From contig CANPWX010000001.1 of assembly GCA_947585065.1 (NCBI GenBank), positions 1-64,000 of the forward strand: 64,000 nucleotides of DNA. The letters run 5' to 3'. Positions 21,629-29,708 of the stretch are shown here, one piece after another. Below the pieces are notes generated by a model that did no database searches, was not told the origin of the DNA, and saw only the letters and a program-made list of their open reading frames with translations. The stretch comes from an uncultured Bacilli bacterium (GTDB lineage: Bacteria; Bacillota_I; Bacilli_A; RF39; UBA660). Each line of letters opens with the position of its first letter. Within the stretch, counting starts at the first letter, position 1. Made by a program: the position numbers and the translations under genes.

Positions 21629-21878
21629 AAATCCTCAACAAATGTTAAACTTAATTAGTGGTCTCCGCAATCAAGACCCATCTGCTTTTGTACAGAATAT
21701 GGTTATGGAAGCTGCTAGTCAAGGAAATCCTATTATGCAAAATCTAGCTTCTTTAATTCAATCAGGCGAGACTAATCAGATTGAATCTATTGTTAGAAAT
21801 ATAGCAAAAGAAAGAGGTATAGATTATGACAAAGAATTTAAAGCCTTTCGTCAAATGTTAGGTTTTAAAGATAGATAA
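21618..21878 (+). CDS. Small helical protein, unknown
   Basis: This is an 86-residue, mostly helical protein (PQQMLNLISGLRNQDP, NPIMQNLASLIQSGE). Its start overlaps the end of the preceding gene by 11 bases, indicating coupled translation. No domain recognised. Confidence 0.6.
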   Translation: MPIRNPQQMLNLISGLRNQDPSAFVQNMVMEAASQGNPIMQNLASLIQSGETNQIESIVRNIAKERGIDYDKEFKAFRQMLGFKDR

Positions 21879-21905
21879 TATCATTTTAAAGAAAGGAGAG
21901 TTTGT

Positions 21906-22730
21906 ATGTTTAGCTCAAATAATGGTTACAGCTTAGCTGATATTGCTGCAGCAACTGGAAATAATGGAAACTCTAACAATGGTTGGGGTGGAGACGGAGC
22001 TTGGTGAATTATTATCTTATTCTTATTCGTATTCTGCGGATGGGGAAATAATGGTAATGGATTCGGCGGAGGTAATGGCGGAGCACAATCTGCTTTAACT
22101 CGTGGAGAATTATGCCAAGACATGAACTTTGCTGATTTAGAAACTGCAGTAAGAGGAGTTAATACCGGATTATGTGATGGCTTCTATGCCATGAATACTG
22201 GTATGTTAAATGGTTTCTCAGGATTACAACAATCTTTACAAAGCGGATTTGCTGGAGTAGATAACGCTATTTGTACTCTTGGATACCAAAATCAAATGGG
22301 AGTAAATTCAATTACTCAAGCAATTAATGCAGCTGATGTTAATGCAATGCAAAATACTAATGCATTAGCCACACAAATTGCACAATGCTGCTGCGATAAT
22401 AAAGCTCAATTATGTGATTTAAAATATGATTTAGCTACTGATAACTGTGCTTTACAAACATCTATTGCAAATGCAACAAGAGATATGATTGATAATCAAA
22501 ATGCTAATACTAGAAGTATTTTAGATTTCTTAGTAAATGATAAAATTTCTACTCTTGAAAATGAAAATCAAACATTAAGATTATCTGCTAGTCAACAAGC
22601 ACAAAACAATTATTTAGTTAGTACATTAAGACCAGCACCAGTACCTGCTTTTGCAGTACCAGCACCTTATCAATTCACTTCTTGCGGTGGATGCGGATGC
22701 GGAAATGGTTTTAATGGAATTAATTACTAA
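21906..22730 (+). CDS. Gly/Asn-rich membrane-associated phage protein
   Basis: This is a 274-residue protein with one TGA (Trp) in GDGAWWIIILFLF. The N-terminus (SLADIAAATGNNG) leads to a short hydrophobic segment (about residues 33-45) flanked by Gly/Asn-rich runs. Then comes a long helical region with many Cys (QCCCDNKAQLCD) and a coiled coil (about 185-215), and finally a Cys/Gly tail (CGGCGCGNG). I recall this architecture from gut Firmicutes phages, where its function is unknown. Strong GAAAGGAGAG upstream. Confidence 0.65.
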
Positions 22731-22761
22731 AATTAATTAAACGAAATGGAGGAAATATAAG

Positions 22762-23190
22762 ATGTATGAATTAACTGCAAATGCTTTGCAAACAGTTTTA
22801 ACAAATCAAAATATTTTATTTACTGAAGTACCTATGTACTCATGTAATAATTCCATAGTTTATAGAGAAGGAAGCGGACTAGTGAGTCTACGCGGCTTGA
22901 CATCTTGCCAATGCCGCGCTAGATTCAGAGTTTCATTTGGCGGAAATATTGCTATTCCTGAAGGTGGAACTGTTGGACCTATCTCTATTGCTATTGCAGT
23001 AAATGGTGAATCAATCGCAACTACTACTGCAACAGTTACACCTGCAGCCGCAGAAGAATTTAATAATGTAAGTACTGATGTATTTATTGATGTACCTGCA
23101 GGATGCTGCTCTCAAATTAGTGTAAAAAATATTAGCACTGAAACTATTGATGTTCAAAATGCTAATCTAATTGTAGAAAGGGTGGCGTAA
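22762..23190 (+). CDS. Small beta-rich structural-type protein
   Basis: This is a 142-residue protein of alternating beta strands (LVSLRGL, ARFRVSFGGNIAIPEGGTVGPISIAIAVNGE), a jelly-roll-like pattern resembling small phage decoration or C1q-like proteins. AATGGAGG precedes the ATG, and the stop is 1 base before the next start. No TGA codons. Structural role inferred only from pattern and neighbours. Confidence 0.55.
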   Translation: MYELTANALQTVLTNQNILFTEVPMYSCNNSIVYREGSGLVSLRGLTSCQCRARFRVSFGGNIAIPEGGTVGPISIAIAVNGESIATTTATVTPAAAEEFNNVSTDVFIDVPAGCCSQISVKNISTETIDVQNANLIVERVA

Positions 23191-23191
23191 T

Positions 23192-23800
23192 ATGGAACAA
23201 TTAAAAGCAATGAAAGAACAATTAACAGCTTGTGTTCAAGCGCAAATTGGTGATTTAAAAAGCGCTAATGCTGAAGAACTTGGCGAAGCTGTTGATATGA
23301 TTAAAGATTTGTCTGAAGCTATCTACTATTGCACAATAACAAAAGCAATGGAAGATAGTGATAAAGAAAAAGAAATGATGAGATATGTAAAACCTATTTA
23401 CTATTATAATGAAATGGGCGGAAATAAGCCTAGATATTATAATGGCAGCTCATCATACGCTATGTCTGGACGTGGTGGAAATCAAAGTGGTAGTCGTAGA
23501 AATTATAGCGACGGCCGCATGTATTACGATGGAGAAATGATGGAACATTATCCTAGATACATGGAAGATTCTTATCCAATGGAAATAAGAGATTACCGCG
23601 AAGGTAGAAGTCCAGTTAGTAGAAGAATGTATATGGAGTCAAAAGAATTACATCATGATAAAGCAAAACAAATGAAAGAATTAGAACAATATATGAAAGA
23701 ATTAAGTGAAGATATAACTGAAATGATAGATGATGCGACTCCAGATGAAAAAGAAATTCTATCTCAAAAATTAACTACTTTAGCAGAAAAAATTAGATAA
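23192..23800 (+). CDS. Unknown protein with Tyr/Met/Arg-rich centre
   Basis: This 202-residue protein has helical ends (1-60 and 150-202) and a low-complexity centre rich in Tyr, Met, Gly and Arg (SGRGGNQSGSRRNYSDG, MYYDGEMMEHYPRYME). The same helical-disordered-helical layout is common beside the two preceding genes in gut phages. The stop overlaps the next ATG by one base (TAATG). Confidence 0.6.
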   Translation: MEQLKAMKEQLTACVQAQIGDLKSANAEELGEAVDMIKDLSEAIYYCTITKAMEDSDKEKEMMRYVKPIYYYNEMGGNKPRYYNGSSSYAMSGRGGNQSGSRRNYSDGRMYYDGEMMEHYPRYMEDSYPMEIRDYREGRSPVSRRMYMESKELHHDKAKQMKELEQYMKELSEDITEMIDDATPDEKEILSQKLTTLAEKIR

Positions 23801-24105
23801 TGTTTGAAATTAATGGAGAAAAATGGCATATTCAATTCTCATGCCCTTATCACGATATATTCATCATGGATAGTGGTGACTACACTATTGGGGTATGTGA
23901 TGACAAAAGCAAAACTATATATTTAGCTAGTAATTTAAGAGGTAAACTGCTAAAGAAGGTTCTATGTCATGAGATAGTTCATGCAGCCATGTTTTCTTAT
24001 AATATAGAATTAGATTACATGCAAGAAGAATTAATGGCAAACATAATTGCTACCTATGGTTCTGAAATATTGAAAATTGCAAACGATATATTTAAAAGGC
24101 TATAA
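23800..24105 (+). CDS. Putative HExxH metallopeptidase (ImmA/IrrE-like)
   Basis: This 101-residue protein has the zinc motif HEIVH (about residues 60-64 in KVLCHEIVHAAMFS) and a downstream acidic helix (QEELMANIIATYG) that could give the third ligand Glu. The size and HEIVH-plus-EE layout resemble the small ImmA/IrrE-like metalloprotease group. It is the last gene of the plus-strand late block. Its target is unknown; repressor cleavage as in ImmA would be an inference. Confidence 0.6.
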   Translation: MFEINGEKWHIQFSCPYHDIFIMDSGDYTIGVCDDKSKTIYLASNLRGKLLKKVLCHEIVHAAMFSYNIELDYMQEELMANIIATYGSEILKIANDIFKRL

Positions 24106-24136
24106 TAGATTTATTTCTATCATAGCCTTTTTTTTT
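24095..24136. terminator. Bidirectional terminator between convergent blocks
   Basis: AAAGGCTAT (24095-24103) pairs with ATAGCCTTT (24122-24130), with an inner AATAGA/TCTAT helix, and T follows on the plus strand. It separates the plus-strand late block from the minus-strand early block and overlaps the end of the HExxH gene. Confidence 0.85.
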
Positions 24137-24138
24137 GT

Positions 24139-24645
24139 TTATTCTCAATTTATTTCATTAGTATCTACTTTTACATATTGTGCTAATCCAATACAAATAG
24201 CATCTGCTTCATCATCATTAACATCGATATTATATTTTTCTTTAACGAAATCTATATCTGCTTGTTTAAGAGTCGTTCTCTTTATACCGCGACCATTTTT
24301 AATTCCTAATGCAGCGCGTCAAGAGCTAGGATATATATATTCAATATTTATTTGTTGAAAGTTATCATGCATCATAAATGCGATCGCAGCCTGAAGCCAC
24401 ATTAACATTTTATGTGTATGAGTATTACCCACTCCATAGCCGCCTTCAGGTCTAACTTCTTCAACTATTACTTTTGATATTTGGTATTTATCTAAAATAT
24501 CTTTTATGCCATCACGCATTATATATATTCTTTTAATTACATCTGTTGATGAAGATGTTATACACCCGTGGTCAATTAATTCTCCATCTTTAAAAAATGC
24601 TCATCCACTTGATTTTGTAGATACATCTAAGGATAAAATATTCAT
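24139..24645 (-). CDS. ruvC: RuvC-like Holliday junction resolvase
   Basis: This is a 168-residue protein with three TGA (Trp) codons. It begins MNILSLDVSTKSSGWAFF, where D7 is the first acidic residue of the RNase H-fold resolvase site. VIVEEV (E62/E63) gives the next and NDDEADAICIG (about residues 148-158) the last two. Members cut branched DNA intermediates, and phages use them to resolve concatemers before packaging. AAAGGAG precedes the ATG, and a strong promoter lies at 24673-24701. A standard-code reading would leave only a 66-residue fragment. Confidence 0.85.
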
Positions 24646-24672
24646 ATTTATCACTCCTTTATCTATATCTAC

Positions 24673-24701
24673 ATTATATCATAAAATTCTCGTTATGTCA
24701 A
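24673..24701 (-). promoter_or_regulatory. Promoter for ruvC
   Basis: On the minus strand, TTGACA (24696-24701), a 17-base spacer ending in TGA, then TATAAT (24673-24678). This is a full consensus sigma-70-type site with an extended -10. Confidence 0.85.
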
Positions 24702-24708
24702 AAAAAGA

Positions 24709-24734
24709 AGTGATGATTATTTAACATCATCACT
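24709..24734 (-). terminator. Terminator of flotillin unit
   Basis: AGTGATGAT (24709-24717) pairs with ATCATCACT (24726-24734) and is followed on the minus strand by CTTCTTTTTT. That T-tract merges into the -35 box of the ruvC promoter. Confidence 0.8.
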
Positions 24735-26216
24735 ATCTATTATACTTTTTATGTCAGCAGGTTTTTTATTATCATTTATTAGTTTATTTGCGGCAAAGCC
24801 TGCTATAATGCTCTTTAGGTCTAGTCCTAAACTATCTTCCGCAACTTTTAAAACTTGGTCTATTTTTTGTGTATTATTTTCAATTAGTTTAGAAGATTGG
24901 TCACCATACATTGTAATCTTATCAATATTTGATAATGGTGAAGAAATCTCTTTAGCTATTGAAGGTAATACATTTGTAATCATTTCAACGATAGATGCTT
25001 CGCCCATTTTCTTTTGTGCTTCAGCTTTCTTTTCAATACCTTCTGCTTCAGCGATACCCTTCGCGCGAATACCGGCTGCTTCCGCCTCAAGAATAGCTTT
25101 TTTACCTTCAGCTTCTGCCAATAATTTAGCCTTAATACCTTGAGCTTCTAGTTCTGCAGCTTCTTTATTTGCTTCTGCTATTGCTATATTTGCTTCCGCT
25201 TGCTTTTTAGCCTTTTCAGTTTCAGCTTCAGCTGCTTTAATAGCACGAGTTTTATCTACTTCAGCTTGGACTTCAGCAGCATATTTTTCTGCATCTGCTT
25301 GTTTCTTAATTTCAGCGTCTAATTCTTGTTCCTTTAAAGCAACTTCTTTTTGTTTTAAAGCAGTTAATTTTTCAGTTTTAGCAACTTCTGCTTCAACTTG
25401 AGCCTCATTAATTGTCTTTTGTTGAATAGCATTTTGGATACCATAAGCAGCGTCCGCATCTGCGGCTTTTCTATCTTGTTCAATTTTATATTCAGCTTTT
25501 TTAATTGATAAATCTTTTTGTTGTTCTGCTATTTTTGCATCTGCTTCTGCTCTAGCGCGAGCTCCTTCCTCATCAGCGGCCGCTTCCGCAACTTTAATTT
25601 CCTTTTCTGCTTGAGCTCTTGCTATTTTAGCTGCTTTTTGGATTTTAACTAAATTATCAATACCTAAATTTTCAATAGCTTGATTATCATCTGAACAGCT
25701 TTGAACATTTAAGTTTACAATTTCAAGACCCATTGCTTTAATATCATCATTTGCATTTTCTTGTATTTTTTGTGAAAATAATTGTTTATCATTAACTAAT
25801 GATACTAACATCATTTGACCAATGATTTCACGCATATTACCTTCAAGAACTTGCTGAACATTAGTTGCGATATAACTAGCATTTTGGTTTAAGAAATGTC
25901 TTGCTGCGACTTGAATTAAATCAGTATCTTGTGGAATTCTGACATTTGCAACTGCATCTACATCGACATTAATAAAGTCTTGTGTAGGTACATTATGTGC
26001 TTTTACATCAATTTGTATCAATTCAAGAGTAAGTTTATCTACTCTTTCAAAAAATGGTAATCTCAATGTTGCTTTACCAATTATTATTCTTGGTTTCTTT
26101 TTAAGTCCAGAAATTATGTATACCATATTTGGTGGACATTTTACATAGCTTGCCATTATAATAACTCCAATAATTAATATGATGGCGCATATTAATCCTA
26201 TTAAAATTAAATTCAT
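24717..26216 (-). CDS. Flotillin-like SPFH/Band 7 membrane protein
   Basis: This is a 499-residue protein with no TGA codons. It has an N-terminal membrane segment (about residues 3-25), an SPFH/Band 7 domain (about 35-185: AHNVPTQDFINVDVDAVANV, QVLEGNMREIIGQM) and a long Ala/Glu/Lys-rich coiled coil (about 195-420) with repeated EAEG/AEA units. The C-terminal segment (420-499) resembles bacterial FloT/YuaG. Host flotillins organise membrane microdomains. A phage copy might act on membrane platforms for replication, superinfection or lysis control; that is inference. It is transcribed last in the dUTPase/deformylase unit. Confidence 0.85.
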   Translation of the reverse strand: MNLILIGLICAIILIIGVIIMASYVKCPPNMVYIISGLKKKPRIIIGKATLRLPFFERVDKLTLELIQIDVKAHNVPTQDFINVDVDAVANVRIPQDTDLIQVAARHFLNQNASYIATNVQQVLEGNMREIIGQMMLVSLVNDKQLFSQKIQENANDDIKAMGLEIVNLNVQSCSDDNQAIENLGIDNLVKIQKAAKIARAQAEKEIKVAEAAADEEGARARAEADAKIAEQQKDLSIKKAEYKIEQDRKAADADAAYGIQNAIQQKTINEAQVEAEVAKTEKLTALKQKEVALKEQELDAEIKKQADAEKYAAEVQAEVDKTRAIKAAEAETEKAKKQAEANIAIAEANKEAAELEAQGIKAKLLAEAEGKKAILEAEAAGIRAKGIAEAEGIEKKAEAQKKMGEASIVEMITNVLPSIAKEISSPLSNIDKITMYGDQSSKLIENNTQKIDQVLKVAEDSLGLDLKSIIAGFAANKLINDNKKPADIKSIIDSDDVK

Positions 26217-26245
26217 TTCCTTTATCTCCTTTTATCTCCTAAAAA

Positions 26246-26779
26246 TTATCTACCAGTACTTCCAAATCCCCCATCACCGCGTTCAGTTTCATCTAAACTA
26301 TCTTTTTCTTCAAGAGTGATAGGTATATAAGGCATAACAACTAATTGAGCAATGCGGTCGCCGCCTCTTATGCTTTGAACATCGTTTGTATCATTGTGAA
26401 GAGCGACGATTATTTCCCCTCTATAATCTGAGTCTACAACGCCTACACAGTTAGCTGGACGAAGTCCTTGTTTAGTAGCTAATCCGCTACGGGCGAAGAT
26501 AGCTCCGAATGTACCTTCAGGTAAAGAAACTGCAATACCAGTATTAATTTTTACTGTATAATGCGCAGGCACAATTATTTCTACTTCTGAACTAGGTACA
26601 TAAAGGTCATAGCCTGCGGCTGCTGCGCTTCCTCTAGTTGGTTCTATTGCATCTTCTCTTGTTTTCATATAATCTATTGGCATAGAAAAAAAATTTGCGT
26701 TTGAAATCGTCATTGCCCCATCTTCATTTACTAAACTTGAATTATCATTAGTTGTATCAATTATAATATTATTATCCAT
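26246..26779 (-). CDS. dut: dUTPase
   Basis: This is a 177-residue trimeric-type dUTP diphosphatase, which removes dUTP and supplies dUMP for dTTP synthesis. All five motifs are visible: AGYDLY (I), RSGLATKQGL (II), GVVDSDYRGEI (III), RGDRIAQLV (IV) and the flexible C-terminal RGDGGFGSTGR (V). It has about 45 extra N-terminal residues compared with the usual 145-150. GGAGAATAA precedes the ATG. Confidence 0.93.
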   Translation of the reverse strand: MDNNIIIDTTNDNSSLVNEDGAMTISNANFFSMPIDYMKTREDAIEPTRGSAAAAGYDLYVPSSEVEIIVPAHYTVKINTGIAVSLPEGTFGAIFARSGLATKQGLRPANCVGVVDSDYRGEIIVALHNDTNDVQSIRGGDRIAQLVVMPYIPITLEEKDSLDETERGDGGFGSTGR

Positions 26780-26797
26780 TATTTATTCTCCTATCTA

Positions 26798-27049
26798 TTA
26801 AAATGCACTACCATTGTCATATGTTATATCGACATCTCTATCTGGTTCGTGCTCGTCATTAAATTTTTTAACTAGAGTCACTTTTCACCAGAAGTCAATT
26901 ACTTCACCCTTTTGTTTTCTTTCTTTATATTCTACTGTTGATTTAGTTAAAGTATATCCAGGTTCTTGTTTAGCTTTTTCAATAAAAGCAGTAGCTTCAT
27001 CTTCAGCACTAAATCTATATACTTCAGTAGTTGTTATTAAAAATTTCAT
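26798..27049 (-). CDS. Small phage protein, unknown
   Basis: This 83-residue protein is visible only when one TGA (26885-26887) is read as Trp (FWWKVTLVKKF). MKFLITTTEVYRFSAEDEATAFIEKAK suggests an alpha/beta fold in which a sensor-like strand is followed by a helix. AAGGAGAATTA precedes the start. No function can be assigned. Confidence 0.7.
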
Positions 27050-27060
27050 ATTAATTCTCC

Positions 27061-27327
27061 TTATCCATTAACTAATTTTATTTCTAATTCATTTTTACCA
27101 TATTTAGTTATTTCTGCTAATTCAATTTTTTCTTTAATACCTTTTGAAAAATTTTTAGAGCCTATTAATTGAACTTCTTTTGCATTATATTTAGTTGCAG
27201 TTTCAATAATAGTATTTGGCACATTATCTAATTCAACAGAAACAACATCTATTTTATTACCATCTTCATAAACAAATATATTTTGATTTAAAATAAATGG
27301 TTTTATAATACTAACTATTTTTTTCAT
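27061..27327 (-). CDS. Small alpha/beta protein, unknown
   Basis: An 88-residue protein (MKKIVSIIKPFILNQNIFVY; NTIIETATKYNAKEVQLIG). The strand-helix order KEVQLIGSKNFSKGIKEKI looks like a small nucleotide-binding or RNase-H-like fold fragment, but no motif is convincing. GGAGGAGAGACT precedes the ATG. Confidence 0.65.
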   Translation of the reverse strand: MKKIVSIIKPFILNQNIFVYEDGNKIDVVSVELDNVPNTIIETATKYNAKEVQLIGSKNFSKGIKEKIELAEITKYGKNELEIKLVNG

Positions 27328-27339
27328 AGTCTCTCCTCC

Positions 27340-27744
27340 TTAAAAATCTGCTATAACTCCAGCGTCATATGGAAAGAAATAATATACAAAAGCCTCTTCA
27401 TCTATATTCATCCATATTTCAATAGCGTCTTTATCTTTTGTTAAATCAATAGCGCATATCTTTCCTCTATTAGTTAAACATTCATCGATTAGACAATCTA
27501 CGCATCTGATTTGAGTTCCGTTATGTTTGACATTTCCGCCTGCTAAATGAAAATCAAATACTGTATAGTCTTTTTTTTCATTACATAATAACATATAATA
27601 AAAGTTTTTAGTATCTATAATAAAATTTTTAATTATTTCTTTTTTACTATTGATAGTTCCTTCTGATAATGCAGGTAAATTTTTTACTATATTTTTATTT
27701 ATATCATAAAGATTACCTATTACTACTTGTTTTTCTTCTTCCAT
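27340..27744 (-). CDS. Unknown protein with CxxC-like pair
   Basis: This 134-residue protein contains CVDCLIDEC (about residues 80-88), a possible metal or redox site, between beta strands. Its start overlaps the upstream gene's end by 22 bases, and AAAGGAGA lies just before the ATG inside that gene. No family recognised. Confidence 0.65.
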   Translation of the reverse strand: MEEEKQVVIGNLYDINKNIVKNLPALSEGTINSKKEIIKNFIIDTKNFYYMLLCNEKKDYTVFDFHLAGGNVKHNGTQIRCVDCLIDECLTNRGKICAIDLTKDKDAIEIWMNIDEEAFVYYFFPYDAGVIADF

Positions 27745-28652
27745 AATCTAATTCTCCTTTTATTATTAAGTATATCTTTTGTTACATAATTTTTTGAAGT
27801 TGCTAAATGATCTGCATCGATGCCTTCATAAATTACATATTCTAAAAATTTTCTTTCATCTTCATTTAATATAATATGATTTTTATTATTTTCATAATAT
27901 TGGTATGGACGGTCATTAAATTTATAACCCATTGCTAGCCAATCTAATACATTTTCTAATACATCAAGGACTTGTTCATCATCATTTTTATTAAATGTTT
28001 TTTTATTTTGTCTATGTTGCCAATGATGTGAATTAACTTGCCAATGATGTTGCCAAGCCTTTTCAAAAGCATTTTTATTTTCTTCTTTTTCTTGTTGAGA
28101 TATAGGGAAAAAATTTTTTCTATAAGGCTCAAATTCTTCTATCGAATATTTGCTAGCATCATGACATAATACTCTATTATGTAATTTATTTAATAAATCT
28201 TCTCCACCAATTTGAAAAATTATATGATTATTTTTCATTTCATCGAATGCTTTTAAAATATTATTTTTATGTTCTTTAATGTATTTTTTATATAATTCTG
28301 TATTCTTTTTTATTTTAAAATATTTTTTTATATTTAGTATATTGTATTTTATTTTATTTGGAAAACTTAAAATAAAATAGCCTATTGATAAAAATTTATT
28401 TTGTTTATTTTCAAAATCTGAATTCATAGTACGTTTTCTAAACAAATGTAATTTATATAAATTATTATGTGCTATTCATTCATTTATAAAAAATTTAATA
28501 TTTCTTTTAGTTTCAAAAGCAGTATTTTTTTCTAATATTTCTTTAATAATAATTTTCATTTTATCAATATTTTTCATTTGATAACTATTAAAAATAGTTA
28601 TTATTTTTGAATTGTATTTAATAGTTAAGCCTTTTATTTTTGTTGTTTTCAT
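27723..28652 (-). CDS. DUF5662-like phage protein
   Basis: This is a 309-residue protein with one TGA (Trp) in FFINEWIAHN, which joins two fragments. The C-terminal half contains LCHDASKYSIEEFEPYR, then AFEKAWQHHWQVNSHHWQH, the pattern I associate with DUF5662, a His-rich HD-like phage family. The N-terminal 100 residues (ETKRNIKFFINEWIAHNNLY...LFRKRTMNSD) form a separate helical part. AGGAGGTTTTT precedes ATG 28652. Enzymatic activity is unknown. Confidence 0.75.
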
Positions 28653-28661
28653 AAAAACCTC

Positions 28662-29108
28662 CTATTCAGTATATACTTTGCAACTACCACTAAAATGGTC
28701 TATTTCATGTTGTATTATATCACTCATTCTTCCACCTTCGGCTAATTCTTTAATGTTTCCATTTTCATCTGTATAAGTACACCAAACTTTTTGATATCTA
28801 GTTATTTCTTTATAAACACTTGGTACACTTAAACATCCTTCAATATATTTTTCTTCTCCGCGAGTTCTAGTTATTTTTGGATTAATTAAAACATATTCTT
28901 CTCCACCCCAAGAGCAAATACAAATTTGTTTTGGTTCTCCTATTTGAATTGCGGAAATGCCTTTCCCATTGTGGACTGAATGTAATGTATCTTTCATATC
29001 CTGAATAAGGTTTTTTATATCATTATTAATTTCAGTTACTTCTTCGCTTGTTTGTTTTAATATTTCTCTATCTTCTTTATTTCTATAAACTAATATTCTT
29101 CTTATCAC
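28662..29108 (-). CDS. def: Peptide deformylase
   Basis: This is a 148-residue enzyme that removes the formyl group from new proteins. Motif I is GKGISAIQIG, a variant of GxGLAAxQxG, motif II is EGCLSVP and motif III QHEIDH, giving the Cys and two His metal ligands and the catalytic Glu. I chose GTG 29108 over ATG 29126: AAAGGA sits 9 bases upstream of the GTG, MIRRILVYR resembles normal deformylase starts, and the ATG would lie at the expected transcription start. Promoter at 29138-29166. Confidence 0.9.
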   Translation of the reverse strand: MIRRILVYRNKEDREILKQTSEEVTEINNDIKNLIQDMKDTLHSVHNGKGISAIQIGEPKQICICSWGGEEYVLINPKITRTRGEEKYIEGCLSVPSVYKEITRYQKVWCTYTDENGNIKELAEGGRMSDIIQHEIDHFSGSCKVYTE

Positions 29109-29137
29109 TTTACCATTTCCTTTCATTTTATATAAAT

Positions 29138-29166
29138 ATTATATCATTTATTTTTAAAAAAGTCAA
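29138..29166 (-). promoter_or_regulatory. Promoter of deformylase-flotillin unit
   Basis: Minus strand: TTGACT (29161-29166), 17-base spacer ending TGA, TATAAT (29138-29143). Confidence 0.85.
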
Positions 29167-29168
29167 AA

Positions 29169-29204
29169 AAGAGGTTAAACTTTTTGATACAGTTTAACCT
29201 CTTT
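29169..29204 (-). terminator. Terminator of the nrdDG unit
   Basis: AAGAGGTTAAACT (29169-29181 on the plus strand) pairs perfectly with AGTTTAACCTCTT (29192-29204). On the minus strand it is followed by T and directly by the next -35 box. The nrdG stop codon lies inside the stem. Confidence 0.9.
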
Positions 29205-29708
29205 TGTTTTTAAACTTTTTTGGACATCTATAACTCTTTGATTGCGGGAACCGCGTAGCCAGAGCGTAATGTCTCGTTCTGATTGAATATATGGCCCATC
29301 TATTAAAACATCAATTTTAGATAGTATTGTATGTAAGATAAACTCATCTCTGATTAGATCTTCCCAAACATAGCCTGTTCACAAGAATATACGCGTGTTT
29401 GGGCAATCTTGTTTAATCACATCAAGGATTGCCGCCGTATTCACAACGTTATCATTATCTTTCCATAATGGCTCGCCACCAAGAATACTTAAATTTCTTT
29501 GAATACCATTAGCTGTTAAATCTTTTTTAATAGTATCAATCAATTTACTCGTCCACATTTCATCTCCATAGCTACTATCTCAGGCTTCTGGGTTATGACA
29601 CCCAGGACAATGGAGAGGGCAACCAGATAGGAAGACACTTACACAAGTGCCTTCGCCATTAACTATGTCGTTTGGATTGATACCAGCAACATGAACCATG
29701 CCTGTCAT
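29175..29708 (-). CDS. nrdG: Anaerobic ribonucleotide reductase activase NrdG
   Basis: This is a 177-residue radical-SAM enzyme that places the glycyl radical on NrdD. CPLHCPGC gives the iron-sulfur ligands C30, C34 and C37; LGGEPLW is the SAM-binding GGE motif; IDGPYI is typical of the family. Two TGA codons must be read as Trp (PEAWDSS and FLWTGY), so a standard-code reading destroys the gene. The ATG overlaps the NrdD stop (TAATG). The last codons run into the terminator stem. Confidence 0.92.

Noticed and set aside
1..24105. Diversity-generating retroelement acting on the spike array
   Set aside because: No reverse transcriptase and no template/variable repeat pair with adenine-specific differences were seen; the spike relationships look like ordinary duplication.
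1..24105. Pseudogene decay as the explanation for broken structural genes
   Set aside because: Interruptions are almost all TGA at positions suited to Trp, with frames otherwise intact over long distances; only the poly-G site changes frame.
24751..25143. Open frame on the plus strand opposite the flotillin gene
   Set aside because: It mirrors the Ala/Glu-rich codons of the flotillin gene, has no ribosome site and encodes no recognisable protein.
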